From: Shouchella sp047238345
Lineage (GTDB): Bacteria; Bacillota; Bacilli; Bacillales; Bacillaceae_D
Direction: 5' to 3'
Assembly (NCBI RefSeq): GCF_047238345.1
Contig: NZ_JBDFMQ010000001.1
Location: 2,356,001 to 2,420,000, forward strand
DNA length: 64,000 nt
This document shows positions 52,469-61,149 of the stretch, piece by piece; the first letter of the stretch is position 1; every line of letters begins with the position of its first letter. A model generated the notes under the pieces. That model had not been told where the DNA came from, did no database searches, and worked only from the letters and a program-made list of their open reading frames with translations. The translations under genes were made by a program, and so were the position numbers.

Positions 52469-53215
52469 TTGACAGAAGAGCGAAGCAACACACAAGATAA
52501 AAAAATGATTCAATTAAACCAAAAACTTCTTCATTACCGTTCTGAAGTTGTTAAGCAAGATCGTATTCTTGCTGATCAGCACAAACGACTACTTGATCAA
52601 GATGAAGTTATTCATGAACTAACTGCGCGCATAGAAGAGTTGGCGAACAATCCTGCTATTGCCGTCCAAGAAGAAGTAGCTGAGCCTATACAAAGTGAAG
52701 CGAATCATGAAGCAGAAGAAGCCAATCAACCCACAATCCAAATCGATTCTTATTTTACTTACGCGATTATGGCACCTTTTGAAACAAAGGATGACGAGCC
52801 ATTTGTTATCAAAGGACATATGGTCATTGAAAATCGCAGTTCTACTTCCTTTATTAATCCAGTTATTTGTTTAAGTTTTAACAAACCAGCGCTTGCAAAT
52901 TTGTCTGGACGCATTGAGCGCTCAAAAACAAATTTAAATCAATATTCGGTTTCTAGAGATGGCGTGACCGACACGTGGAAATTTGTAGAAGAGAAGGACG
53001 ATAAGCAAGCGAAAGAAACAGGCCAATTCTGGCTAACACCTCCAATTGATGAAATTCCTGCACAGTCAACAATTACATTCTCAGATTTTGAAATTATTAT
53101 TCCGACACAAGCTCAGGACACATCGCTTTCTTTACAAGTATCAGGATATGTTTATGGAGCTGAACTGCCAGAAGGAAAAGCTTCCTTAAATACGATTACG
53201 CTTACAGTATCATGA
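52469..53215 (+). CDS. Coiled-coil plus beta-domain protein
   Basis: A 248-residue protein of unknown family. An N-terminal coiled coil (about 10-60) with a Glu-rich linker (to about 90) leads to a beta-rich domain (about 95-248) with PFVIKGHMVIENRSS and SLQVSGYVYG. It starts at TTG with GAGGCGG upstream. No signal peptide. The stop overlaps the CgeB-like gene by four bases, so they are coupled. It may be a spore-surface protein that receives the glycan; this is inferred from context. Confidence 0.78.
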   Translation: MTEERSNTQDKKMIQLNQKLLHYRSEVVKQDRILADQHKRLLDQDEVIHELTARIEELANNPAIAVQEEVAEPIQSEANHEAEEANQPTIQIDSYFTYAIMAPFETKDDEPFVIKGHMVIENRSSTSFINPVICLSFNKPALANLSGRIERSKTNLNQYSVSRDGVTDTWKFVEEKDDKQAKETGQFWLTPPIDEIPAQSTITFSDFEIIIPTQAQDTSLSLQVSGYVYGAELPEGKASLNTITLTVS

Positions 53216-54141
53216 ACATTTTATTGCTAAAGACGCCCTATGGTGGCATTTACAGCGATTTTGAGCGTTCTCTAACAAAAGGGCTGAGACAACATTGTAC
53301 GGTAGTTGATGAATCTTACAATCGATTAAAAAATAACCGCTTAGTTTCGTTTTGCAGCCAACACCATATTGATTGGATCATTACGTTCAATGGCTATTTT
53401 TTTTCGGAAGATGAAAAAGAGCTTTTTTGCGCTGGTCGTCTTCCACCATTAGCAGTCTGGCTAACCGAAGACCCATATTATGTTTCAGCTTCTATGGATA
53501 TTCTTTTGATTGCGACAAAAGCTTGGTCCGTTGATACCGCTGCCGTTGACTTCTACCGTCAACAGTATCAGTACGATCATGTGGATTTTTTGCCTCTCGG
53601 TTTTGAAGAGGATTGGTTTTATCCTGCAGAAAGCTCACCAATGTATGACCTTGTGTTTGTAGGCTATCCATATGAAAATCGAGTGAAATGGTTACATGCT
53701 ATCGCGCAAAACATCGACTTCACTTTAGCGATTGTGGGTCCGTGGCGTCCAGATCAATGTCCGCCCAACGTTTATCATAAAGCAACCTGGCTTGCCCCTA
53801 GAGAAATAGGGGAGTTCTATCGACAAGCAAAGATTGTCTTAAATAGTTACCGTACGGCCCATGACGGAATTAAGGCAATCAGTATTAATAATCGAACATT
53901 TGACATTGCCGCTTCTCAAGCGTGCCAACTAAGCGAGTACCGTGAAGGGATTGAGACATTTTTTCCGAATCAAGAAATCGCCACGTTCACCGATACTCCA
54001 CAGTTGCTTCATTCCGTGCAAGCTCTCCTAAACGATTCAGATTTAAGAAAAGACCATGCATATAGCAGCCGACAGCGGGCTCATGGCCATCGTTTTTATG
54101 ATCGGGCATGTACCATATACAAAGAGCTGGAATCTATGTAA
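53212..54141 (+). CDS. CgeB-like glycosyltransferase
   Basis: A 309-residue protein similar to spore maturation protein CgeB and to YkvP-type glycosyltransferases. The N-terminal half has WIITFNGYFFS and LAVWLTEDPYYV; the C-terminal half has the GT-B type AKIVLNSYRTAHDGIKAIS and NRTFDIAA motifs. CgeB acts in the outermost layer of the B. subtilis spore under sigma-K and GerE. This makes it the best evidence that the island serves the spore surface. The stop lies in the loop of a terminator shared with the next gene. Confidence 0.85.
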   Translation: MNILLLKTPYGGIYSDFERSLTKGLRQHCTVVDESYNRLKNNRLVSFCSQHHIDWIITFNGYFFSEDEKELFCAGRLPPLAVWLTEDPYYVSASMDILLIATKAWSVDTAAVDFYRQQYQYDHVDFLPLGFEEDWFYPAESSPMYDLVFVGYPYENRVKWLHAIAQNIDFTLAIVGPWRPDQCPPNVYHKATWLAPREIGEFYRQAKIVLNSYRTAHDGIKAISINNRTFDIAASQACQLSEYREGIETFFPNQEIATFTDTPQLLHSVQALLNDSDLRKDHAYSSRQRAHGHRFYDRACTIYKELESM

Positions 54142-54160
54142 TATCCGATTCCAGCTCTTT
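54121..54160. terminator. Second bidirectional terminator with both stops in its loop
   Basis: A 14-base-pair stem (AAAGAGCTGGAATC and its complement) with a 12-base loop. The plus-strand TAA (54139-54141) lies in the loop and the minus-strand TAG (54134-54136) spans the stem-loop edge. The dimensions equal those of the terminator at 23,935. Confidence 0.92.
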
Positions 54161-55198
54161 TTGTTTTGCTTCACATAATTCTTGTATTTTTTTATATAAA
54201 GCTTCTCCGGTAGTCGGTTCCACTAGCCAGCCAGCATGGTTTGTTTGAATGGCTTCTGCTTGAGCCCCTAAGTTAAACGCCAGAACAGGATAACCTAGTA
54301 AGATCGCTTCATGAGTTGTATACGAAAACGTCTCTGGAATAATAGAAGGAATGCAAATGAGATCAATGGCGTCCTCTAAAAGAAGTTCTGCAAGATTTTC
54401 ATTCTCATATGTTCCTCTTTCGTGAATGATTCGTTTTTCCGTAAGCGCTGGCGCCAGACTCCCATAAGAATAAATCGTGAGCGGCAAAGACGTAGGAGCC
54501 TGTTCAATTCTATTCAACAAATCAAGCATAACCGCTTCTCCTTTATGTTGGTAAATCGTTCCTAACACAGCTAAATGCAGTGTTTGCTTACGCCGATTTG
54601 GCTGTTTTTTTACACTTTTTTTTATGGAGGGAAGTGGATGAGGTTGAACAGCAATTGATAACGCAGGAAAGTATGTAAGATAAGCTTGTTTTGTAAATTC
54701 ACTTGGTGCAATGACCGCAGAAGCCCGTTGCAAAAGCTGTTTGAATGTCGCTCGCCACGCTTCAACCGTGTGTGGTGGTGGTCCAAACCTATGTAACCGT
54801 TTCGATTTATGTTGGTTTTCTAAACAACGCTGACAAACGAGTGGGTCTTTCTCCATTCCACAATAGCGATTGTGATCATTTAAAAAGAAAACGGCTGGAC
54901 AGACGCCATAATAATCATGCAAATAAACATCATAAGTTGCCGATAGTCCTTCTAGTAATCCTTGAATTTCTTTTATACCAAACCCCCACACGTGATGAAC
55001 TTCTATGTGCTCGATCGGGAGCTGACGCAGTCGATGAATAACGGTTTTCATCGACGAATAGCGTTCTTTTTTTGATTGAAACAGAAGCCAGTATCCTCGC
55101 GCAAGCGGTATACAGTCTATCGTAAACGTATGTTTCCGCGTTTTTAGGAATTGGCTAACACCGCCTCCTCCATTATGATGGATCAAGAGTGTATACAT
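54134..55198 (-). CDS. Glycosyltransferase family 4
   Basis: A 354-residue GT-B fold transferase. The N-terminal half has HHVWGFGIKEI and a small Cys cluster (CPAVFFLNDHNRYC, CQRCLENQ). The C-terminal nucleotide-sugar domain shows LAVLGTIYQHKGE and PETFSYTTHEAILLGYPVLAF, with the EX7E-type region. It starts at the TAATG shared with the YjcA-like gene's stop. It closes the island on the fabI side. Confidence 0.88.
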   Translation of the reverse strand: MYTLLIHHNGGGGVSQFLKTRKHTFTIDCIPLARGYWLLFQSKKERYSSMKTVIHRLRQLPIEHIEVHHVWGFGIKEIQGLLEGLSATYDVYLHDYYGVCPAVFFLNDHNRYCGMEKDPLVCQRCLENQHKSKRLHRFGPPPHTVEAWRATFKQLLQRASAVIAPSEFTKQAYLTYFPALSIAVQPHPLPSIKKSVKKQPNRRKQTLHLAVLGTIYQHKGEAVMLDLLNRIEQAPTSLPLTIYSYGSLAPALTEKRIIHERGTYENENLAELLLEDAIDLICIPSIIPETFSYTTHEAILLGYPVLAFNLGAQAEAIQTNHAGWLVEPTTGEALYKKIQELCEAKQKELESDIT

Positions 55199-55524
55199 TA
55201 GAGACGCCTGCTGGCAGCTTCAAAAATCGCTGCGCCATATGCAATACTGAGGCAAAGAAAGACAGGGAAAAAGAAAGCAGGTAACGTGATAAATCCTACA
55301 AAAAAGCAAACAGCCACCCATACGCTTGTGCACCAATAACACGAAAGAAGCGATCCAATAAATTTGCGTAAGCCTCTTCCTTTTGGATAAGCATAGAGTG
55401 AATCTCCTTCTTCTTTTAACTCAATAAATGGTTGTCGAAACCATTCCATGATCTCATCCGTCACTAGAAGACGCGTCATTCTTCCGGTTGCCATAATTAA
55501 GATCATCCATTCAAACCAAGTCAT
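55198..55524 (-). CDS. DUF1360 membrane protein, YjcA-like
   Basis: A 108-residue membrane protein with two to three helices (about 4-20, 60-80 and 82-100), RLLVTDEIMEWFRQPF and the CYWCTSVWVA motif typical of DUF1360. B. subtilis YjcA is a sporulation protein of this family beside the cot and yjcD genes. I prefer the ATG at 55524, six bases after GGAGGG; the ATG at 55530 is also open. The stop overlaps the next start (TAATG). Confidence 0.85.
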   Translation of the reverse strand: MTWFEWMILIMATGRMTRLLVTDEIMEWFRQPFIELKEEGDSLYAYPKGRGLRKFIGSLLSCYWCTSVWVAVCFFVGFITLPAFFFPVFLCLSIAYGAAIFEAASRRL

Positions 55525-55590
55525 CCTCATCCCTCCTATCCAACCATTCTATGAATGGCTTCAACTAAATATGAAGAGACAAGAATGTCA

Positions 55591-55622
55591 CACAAAAAAG
55601 AGCGCCCTCCGGACGCCCTTCC
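55591..55622 (-). terminator. fabI terminator
   Basis: AAGGGCG pairs with CGCTCTT around a GC-rich nine-base loop, and T residues follow on the minus strand. Confidence 0.75.
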
Positions 55623-55625
55623 TGT

Positions 55626-56405
55626 CTAAACTAACGATAATGTGCTATAACCACCATCAACATGAATCATTTCGCCAGTGATTCCACGAGCCAAATCACT
55701 TACTAAGAATAATGCTGTATCGCCAACTTCTTCTTGCGTTGTCGTTTTTCGTAACGGTGCTTTTTCTTCGATTTCTCTTAAAACATCATTAAAACCGCCA
55801 ATTCCTTTAGCCGCTAATGTACGAATCGGACCAGCAGAAATAGCGTTTACACGAATGCCTTCTTTCCCTAAATCATTCGCTAAATACTTCACACTTGCAT
55901 CTAATGCCGCTTTTGCAACACCCATGACATTGTAGTTCTTCACTACTCGTTCGCCACCTAAATACGTCATTGTAATCACACTGCCACCTTCCGTCATAAG
56001 CGGACGGGCAGCTTTACAAACAGCCGTTAACGAGTAAGCACTAATATTCTGTGCCATTAAGTAACCTTCACGCGTTACATTCAAGTACTCGCCTTCTAAT
56101 TCTTCTTTATTAGCAAAGGCAATACAGTGCGCAACACCGTGAATTGTCCCTACTTGTTCTTTGATTTGTGCAAATGTCGCATCAATTTCGTCATCACTCG
56201 TTATGTCACAAGGCAACACAAGATGCTCTCCACTAAGGGATTCAGCAAGCGTACGAACGTTTTTCTCTAACCGCTCACCAGCGTATGTAAAAATAATTTT
56301 TGCCCCTGCTTCATCTAATGATCGAGCAATTGCCCACGCAATGCTTCGTTTATTCGCAACACCCATTACAACATACGTACGGCCTGTTAATTCAATTGAT
56401 TTCAT
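55626..56405 (-). CDS. fabI: Enoyl-ACP reductase FabI
   Basis: FabI reduces trans-2-enoyl-ACP, the last step of each fatty-acid elongation cycle; it is the target of triclosan. The 259 residues form the Rossmann fold, with GVANKRSIAWAIA at the N-terminus and the catalytic YNVMGVAKAA (Tyr-Met-Lys pattern, about 156-165). The ATG at 56405 follows GGAGG by nine bases; an ATG nine bases earlier is too close to it. A FapR operator lies upstream. Confidence 0.96.
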   Translation of the reverse strand: MKSIELTGRTYVVMGVANKRSIAWAIARSLDEAGAKIIFTYAGERLEKNVRTLAESLSGEHLVLPCDITSDDEIDATFAQIKEQVGTIHGVAHCIAFANKEELEGEYLNVTREGYLMAQNISAYSLTAVCKAARPLMTEGGSVITMTYLGGERVVKNYNVMGVAKAALDASVKYLANDLGKEGIRVNAISAGPIRTLAAKGIGGFNDVLREIEEKAPLRKTTTQEEVGDTALFLVSDLARGITGEMIHVDGGYSTLSLV

Positions 56406-56423
56406 CGGAATCATCCTCCATTT

Positions 56424-56440
56424 TTATTATCAGGTACTAA
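56424..56440 (-). promoter_or_regulatory. FapR operator of fabI
   Basis: The minus strand reads TTAGTACCTGATAATAA, which agrees with the FapR binding site (TTAGTACCTG and its inverted half). FapR represses fabI and other fatty-acid genes in Bacillus and is relieved by malonyl-CoA. Confidence 0.9.
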
Positions 56441-56493
56441 TAGTTTATCACATTTTTAGACACGCAACTAGCTTACGTCTAAAAAATCCCCTA

Positions 56494-57396
56494 TTAATCT
56501 TCTTTCATCGCCTTCATATATATATCCCAGCTGCTCGGAAGTTCACTTTGAATGATCTTTTTTTCATTCGTCAGTGGTTGCGTAAAACGTAGTTGAAAAC
56601 AATGAAGCGCCTGATGTGTAAATATACGCTGGTCTCCTCCGTATAACCCATCGCCTATGATTGGGTATCCACTCGTTTTAAGATGAACACGAATTTGATG
56701 AGTCCGCCCAGTTTCCAGTTTTAAATGGACGAGGCTCCATTTACCGTTCGTCGCGATGCGTTTGTAATGGGTAACGGCAGGCTTTCCATCATCACGCACT
56801 TCTCGTTCAATAATGCTTGTCTGTTTCCTTCCAATCGGAGCTGAAATCGTTCCTTGCCTTGGGGGTGCACCTGTTACCAATGCTGCGTAAGATCGATTTA
56901 ATTCCCCTTGCTTCTGTGCTTTCGAAAGCAAATCATGGGCATAACGGTGTTTGGCAACAAGCAACAATCCGCTCGTTCCCCGGTCCAAACGGTTGACAGC
57001 ATGGAACGTAGCATGAATCCCGTTTTCATGATAATAATACATAATGGCATTTGCTAGTGTATGATCGGGATGATCCTTTGAAGGGATTGTCGCAACATGT
57101 GCTGGTTTATGAACAACAAGCACATCCGTGTCTTCATAATAAATTTGGAATGTCCCTTTTTGCGGCTTTAAAGATGGACTTACCTCTTCAACAGGTAAAA
57201 AGATCCGAACTTCATCTCCTTCTTTAAGTTCAGCCCTCACGCTAACGGATTGATCGTTAACATAAAGTCCTCCACCTTGAAATTTAATGGCGGAAAGAAG
57301 GCGCTTTGAGAGATTCTTTCGTTCACGTAAAAAAGCGCGCAGTGAGAGAGTGTGCTCACTTTTTTGTACGCGCCAAATAAATTGTGTTCTACTCAC
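56494..57396 (-). CDS. yjbO: RluA-family rRNA pseudouridine synthase (YjbO)
   Basis: A 300-residue RluA-type enzyme that isomerises uridines, probably in 23S rRNA. It has an S4-like N-terminal part (about 15-75) and the catalytic HAVNRLDRGTSGL (Asp about residue 140), then ETGRTHQIRVHL. The start overlaps the nadK stop by eight bases. The same nadK-yjbO order occurs in B. subtilis. Confidence 0.95.
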   Translation of the reverse strand: MSRTQFIWRVQKSEHTLSLRAFLRERKNLSKRLLSAIKFQGGGLYVNDQSVSVRAELKEGDEVRIFLPVEEVSPSLKPQKGTFQIYYEDTDVLVVHKPAHVATIPSKDHPDHTLANAIMYYYHENGIHATFHAVNRLDRGTSGLLLVAKHRYAHDLLSKAQKQGELNRSYAALVTGAPPRQGTISAPIGRKQTSIIEREVRDDGKPAVTHYKRIATNGKWSLVHLKLETGRTHQIRVHLKTSGYPIIGDGLYGGDQRIFTHQALHCFQLRFTQPLTNEKKIIQSELPSSWDIYMKAMKED

Positions 57397-58189
57397 TAAT
57401 AAACGACTCCTTCACTCGCTTCCAGAAAGGGAATGGTCGAAAGCGAGCAAACCGAACTTTTTCTTCTGCAACACGGCATTGAACAGTATCTACATTTTCT
57501 TCATAAATAGGAACATTAAAATGATCGATTGTCACTTGAACAGAGACATCGTTTAATAGCTTAAGTAAACACGTATGATGTTGTGGTAAGACGAGCGGTG
57601 AACCGAGCGTACGGTAAACCCGATTGTTAATTGAAGCCATTTCAGACAGCTGGATTGACGCAAGTGATGGGTGTAAAATGGCTCCACCTAGCGCCTTGTT
57701 ATAGGCTGTGCTTCCAGATGGCGTGGACATACACAAGCCATCCCCTCTAAACGTCTCAAACGCTTCTCCTTTTATTTCTACATTACAAACGAGAGATCCT
57801 TCTGAACTTTTGATCGTTGACTCATTTAATGCTAAATAACGTCGAGAAGCTCGTCCGTCTCGATAACGAATAACAACTTCTAATAAAGGGTATTCCACAA
57901 TTTGATATGGTGTTTTAATAATATGTGTCACTAAATGATCTGCTTCTTCAGGAACCCAATCCGCGTAAAAACCTAAATGACCTGTATGTATACCAACAAA
58001 AGCCGTTTCTTCCAAACGGTGTGCGTATAAGTGAAACGCTTCGAGTAATGTGCCATCCCCACCGACTGTAATGACAATGTCTGGCGCCTCATGGTCAAGA
58101 GTCAAATCTGCTTTTAACAGCTTTTCTTTCATGGATTCGCACAATTCATTCGAGAGGTGATCCCCTCTCGAAGCAACTGTAAATTTCAA
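57389..58189 (-). CDS. nadK: NAD kinase
   Basis: NadK phosphorylates NAD to NADP. The 266-residue protein has the TVGGDGTLLEAFH motif (about 42-54), the LNESTIKS NAD-binding segment and STPSGSTAYNKALGG (about 154-168). It is very similar to B. subtilis PpnKA/YjbN. It follows relQ closely and shares its operon. Confidence 0.97.
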   Translation of the reverse strand: MKFTVASRGDHLSNELCESMKEKLLKADLTLDHEAPDIVITVGGDGTLLEAFHLYAHRLEETAFVGIHTGHLGFYADWVPEEADHLVTHIIKTPYQIVEYPLLEVVIRYRDGRASRRYLALNESTIKSSEGSLVCNVEIKGEAFETFRGDGLCMSTPSGSTAYNKALGGAILHPSLASIQLSEMASINNRVYRTLGSPLVLPQHHTCLLKLLNDVSVQVTIDHFNVPIYEENVDTVQCRVAEEKVRFARFRPFPFWKRVKESFISE

Positions 58190-58206
58190 GCCATTCGCCC
58201 CCTGTT

Positions 58207-58830
58207 TTACCCTCTATTTTGTCGCTGTTTAGCCGTAATGATACGTTGGGCTTCTTGTACTTCATCACGTATAATCGACATTTCTTCATCTAGCCAAAAC
58301 GCTGCTTCCGATGCACGCTGCAGCCTCATATTAATATCATCAGGAATTTCACCACTATATTTATATCGTAATGAATGCTCAATGGTTGCCCAAAAGTTCA
58401 TTGACATCGTTCGGATTTGCAGCTCAACAATCACATGCTCGCTCCCTTTTATCGTGTGCACTGGATAACGTAGCATCATATGGTAGGAGCGATACCCGCT
58501 TGGTTTTTTTTCTTTAACATAGTCTCGTTCTGAAACAATCTCAAAATCGGTCCGTGATCGTATTAAATCAATGACTTTATCAATATCTTCTACAAATTGC
58601 GTGACGATGCGAACACCACCAATATCTTGCATATCATCTAAGCGGTCAAGCGGGATTTGCTTTCGTTCTGCCTTATTCAAGATGCTCGATATCGGTTTGA
58701 CACGACCTGTAACAAACTCAATTGGTGTATGAAGCGATGTTTTTTGATACTGTTCACGTATCCCTTTAAATTTCACTTTAAGCTCGTCTACTGCCTGTTT
58801 ATAGGGCGTTAAAAAAGAATCCCAATCCAC
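58207..58830 (-). CDS. relQ: Small alarmone synthetase RelQ (YjbM)
   Basis: A single-domain (p)ppGpp synthetase. The 207 residues contain the synthetase signature GVRIVTQFVEDIDKVID, GYRSYHMMLRYP and VELQIRTMSMNFWATIEH. There is no hydrolase domain, as in B. subtilis YjbM (about 211 residues). I use GTG at 58830, close behind AGGTGAT; GTG at 58839 is an alternative. The yjbL-relQ-nadK-yjbO order is conserved. Confidence 0.95.
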   Translation of the reverse strand: MDWDSFLTPYKQAVDELKVKFKGIREQYQKTSLHTPIEFVTGRVKPISSILNKAERKQIPLDRLDDMQDIGGVRIVTQFVEDIDKVIDLIRSRTDFEIVSERDYVKEKKPSGYRSYHMMLRYPVHTIKGSEHVIVELQIRTMSMNFWATIEHSLRYKYSGEIPDDINMRLQRASEAAFWLDEEMSIIRDEVQEAQRIITAKQRQNRG

Positions 58831-58849
58831 TTTTATCACCTACTTTTTG

Positions 58850-59227
58850 CTATTCAAACACAGCCTTAACGGTTTGTTCGAACGCTTCTCCATAGTTTCC
58901 ATTTCCTTTGATATTTTCTAGCAGAAAGGACATTTCTTCATTAAATTCAGCTAGCGTTAGCCGGGTCATCTCATTTAACTTAAGAAAATAAGTCGTTCCT
59001 TTGTTAAAACCCTCTTTTAGCTGTGGCCAAACCTGCTCATTAAAACGAATTCCATAAAAACCTTCTTGATCTTCAATTATATAAATAAAAGCAAATTCAT
59101 CTGAATCCACAAGAATTCGTTCTCCATCTTTCATTTCTTTTCCAAGTCGTTCATCTAGCTCTTGCTTTAAATATACCGTTGCAACTTCCTCGTCTACTTC
59201 AACAGCCTTTACATGTAAATAATTCAT
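58850..59227 (-). CDS. yjbL: UPF0738 protein YjbL
   Basis: A 125-residue protein of the UPF0738 family, function unknown; close to the roughly 122 residues of B. subtilis YjbL. It is acidic, soluble and has no membrane helix. The ATG at 59227 has GGAGG seven bases upstream; a longer frame to 59311 runs into the divergent gene. It is the first gene of the relQ operon. Confidence 0.9.
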   Translation of the reverse strand: MNYLHVKAVEVDEEVATVYLKQELDERLGKEMKDGERILVDSDEFAFIYIIEDQEGFYGIRFNEQVWPQLKEGFNKGTTYFLKLNEMTRLTLAEFNEEMSFLLENIKGNGNYGEAFEQTVKAVFE

Positions 59228-59326
59228 CCAAAACCTCCAACTTGCCTCTTTTTCCGATTTTATTTTATCATAAAAAGGATCTAAAACACACACGATGAGA
59301 GAATGGATCATGAAGGAGCGAACATT

Positions 59327-59899
59327 ATGACAACTGAAATGGAATACGAGGCAAAATCCCTTTTAACAAAAGAAGAATATACAACCTTACAACAATGGTT
59401 CGGTAAAAAGAACGCTGTTACGCAAACGAATGACTACTACGATACAGAAGCGTTCATGTTAAAGCAGCAAACTGCAGCTTTACGCGTTCGTACAAAAGAA
59501 CAAAAAGCTACGCTCACATTAAAGCAGCAAACGGAGGAAGGCATGGTCGAAACACATCAATCGATACATGCAGAAGAATTGGCATTACTAAAGAAAGGCA
59601 CCCTTCCTGAAGGTGCCGTAAAAACAGCGATTGAAGCGTTGTTAGGAAACGCCTCTTCTTTTCATCACTATGGGCAATTAACAACCCATCGCTCGACTTA
59701 TTCGTATAAAAAAGGAATGATTTGCCTTGACCATAGTGTATACAATGATCGAGAAGATTTTGAAATTGAATATGAAGGAACGTCTATGACACAAGCAAGA
59801 ACTGTTCTGTTTGAACTTTTACACGAACAACAAATTGAGTATAAAGCAGCTAAAAACAAAGTCGCTCGATTCTTTGCGTCTTCTCCTTACCTTTCATAA
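59327..59899 (+). CDS. yjbK: CYTH-domain triphosphatase YjbK
   Basis: A 190-residue CYTH protein, the same length as B. subtilis YjbK. It carries the ExExK signature EMEYEAK near the N-terminus and alternating basic and acidic strands (LRVRTKEQKATLTLKQQ) of the tunnel fold. Members hydrolyse inorganic triphosphates. The ATG at 59327 follows AAGGAG. It is divergent from yjbL. Confidence 0.93.
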   Translation: MTTEMEYEAKSLLTKEEYTTLQQWFGKKNAVTQTNDYYDTEAFMLKQQTAALRVRTKEQKATLTLKQQTEEGMVETHQSIHAEELALLKKGTLPEGAVKTAIEALLGNASSFHHYGQLTTHRSTYSYKKGMICLDHSVYNDREDFEIEYEGTSMTQARTVLFELLHEQQIEYKAAKNKVARFFASSPYLS

Positions 59900-59913
59900 G
59901 ACAACGTTTGATT

Positions 59914-60579
59914 TTACAGCTGCTTAAATGTCTGTAATACTCTTGGCACATACGCCTGCGTTTCTTTAAATGGAGGAATGCCGCCATATTTATCAACATT
60001 TCCCGGGCCAGCATTATACGCCGCCAGCGCTAAAGAGACATCTCCATTGTAACGGGTTAACATATCTTTAATATAGCGCACACCACCACGTATATTCTGC
60101 TCGGGATCAAAGATAGACGTAACACCTAGCCCCCGTGCCGTCCCAGGCATAAGCTGCATTAATCCACTTGCTCCTGCCGAACTAACCGCATTCTCATTAA
60201 AATTTGATTCATGTTTAATAATTGCTAACGTTAAATTCGGATCCACTTGATGTTCTTTCGAAATTCGTTCAATTAGCGGTAAATAAGGTTGAGCGTTAGC
60301 ATCGCTGACCGTTTTAAGCGAAGAAGCTTGGTTCGATGTTGGGTACACCGTTTCAACATTTGCTTGATTCGTTTCATTTGGCTGTATCATTTGTTGACCA
60401 TTTAAAAACGGCATTAAAAACGGCATTGGCAGTCCAGACGTTTGAGACGTAAGCGTTTGCTGCATGGCTTTTAGTAAAAAGGAATCAAAATCCTGTTGGT
60501 GTGTTTGGCTAGGTTGATTAAAAGAAGCTTGCGCATGAATGGTTGTTTCTGGCCAGAATTGAATTGTCACTTGCTTCAC
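59914..60579 (-). CDS. yjbJ: SLT-type lytic transglycosylase YjbJ
   Basis: A 221-residue protein with a C-terminal lysozyme-like domain (about 105-221): IIKHESNFNENAVSSAGASGL contains the catalytic Glu, then GLMQLMPGTARGLG and NIRGGVRYI. The N-terminal 100 residues are low-complexity and there is no clear signal peptide, as in B. subtilis YjbJ. The start is GTG, with GTG nine bases later as an alternative. It is convergent with yjbK. Confidence 0.92.
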   Translation of the reverse strand: MKQVTIQFWPETTIHAQASFNQPSQTHQQDFDSFLLKAMQQTLTSQTSGLPMPFLMPFLNGQQMIQPNETNQANVETVYPTSNQASSLKTVSDANAQPYLPLIERISKEHQVDPNLTLAIIKHESNFNENAVSSAGASGLMQLMPGTARGLGVTSIFDPEQNIRGGVRYIKDMLTRYNGDVSLALAAYNAGPGNVDKYGGIPPFKETQAYVPRVLQTFKQL

Positions 60580-60669
60580 CTGCTCCCGTAATCATTTTCT
60601 TTATTGTACAAGGATCGCTAATTTTAGACAATATAGATTACCCTATTTATCTATTCTAAAACACATGAT

Positions 60670-60698
60670 TTGCCCAACTTCTTAATCGTTGCTACAAT
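60670..60698 (+). promoter_or_regulatory. Sigma-A promoter of yjbI
   Basis: TTGCCC (60670-60675) and TACAAT (60693-60698) are exactly 17 bases apart. The transcript start near 60705 places the yjbI start at the GTG at 60737. Confidence 0.8.
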
Positions 60699-60736
60699 AG
60701 ATGTATGGTATTGAATTAAAAGGAGCGAAGGTAAAG

Positions 60737-61132
60737 GTGTCTGACCAAGAAAATCAGCGTCCATTCGTTTTAATTGGTGGTGAAGAAACACTCGACCACC
60801 TCGTTGAAGCGTTTTACGATTACGTTAAACAGCATAGCGATCTACAACATTTATTTCCTGATGATTTAACAGAGACCAAAGACAAGCAAAAAAAATTCTT
60901 AACGCAGTTCTTTGGTGGTCCTCAATTATACACTGAGGAGTTCGGTCACCCTAGGCTTCGAGCACGACATATGCCTTTTGTCATTACCCCTATCCAAGCT
61001 GAGGCTTGGCTGTCCTGTATGGAACAGGCGATGGACGACGTGCATTTATCCGGTGACATTCGTGATTTTATGATGCAGCGCCTTACACTTACTGCACATC
61101 ATATGGTCAATCACGCTTCAACACCAAGATAA
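60737..61132 (+). CDS. yjbI: Truncated haemoglobin YjbI
   Basis: A group II truncated globin, 131 residues from GTG 60737, close to the 132 of B. subtilis. It has the helix pattern with EAFYDYVKQHSDL, FFGGPQLY and HPRLRARHMPF (proximal His area). It probably binds oxygen or NO. In many Bacilli it precedes the Spx adaptor yjbH as here, 17 bases apart. The ATG at 60701 lies before the predicted transcript start. Confidence 0.93.
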   Translation: MSDQENQRPFVLIGGEETLDHLVEAFYDYVKQHSDLQHLFPDDLTETKDKQKKFLTQFFGGPQLYTEEFGHPRLRARHMPFVITPIQAEAWLSCMEQAMDDVHLSGDIRDFMMQRLTLTAHHMVNHASTPR

Positions 61133-61149
61133 AAGAAAGGAGTTGTACC

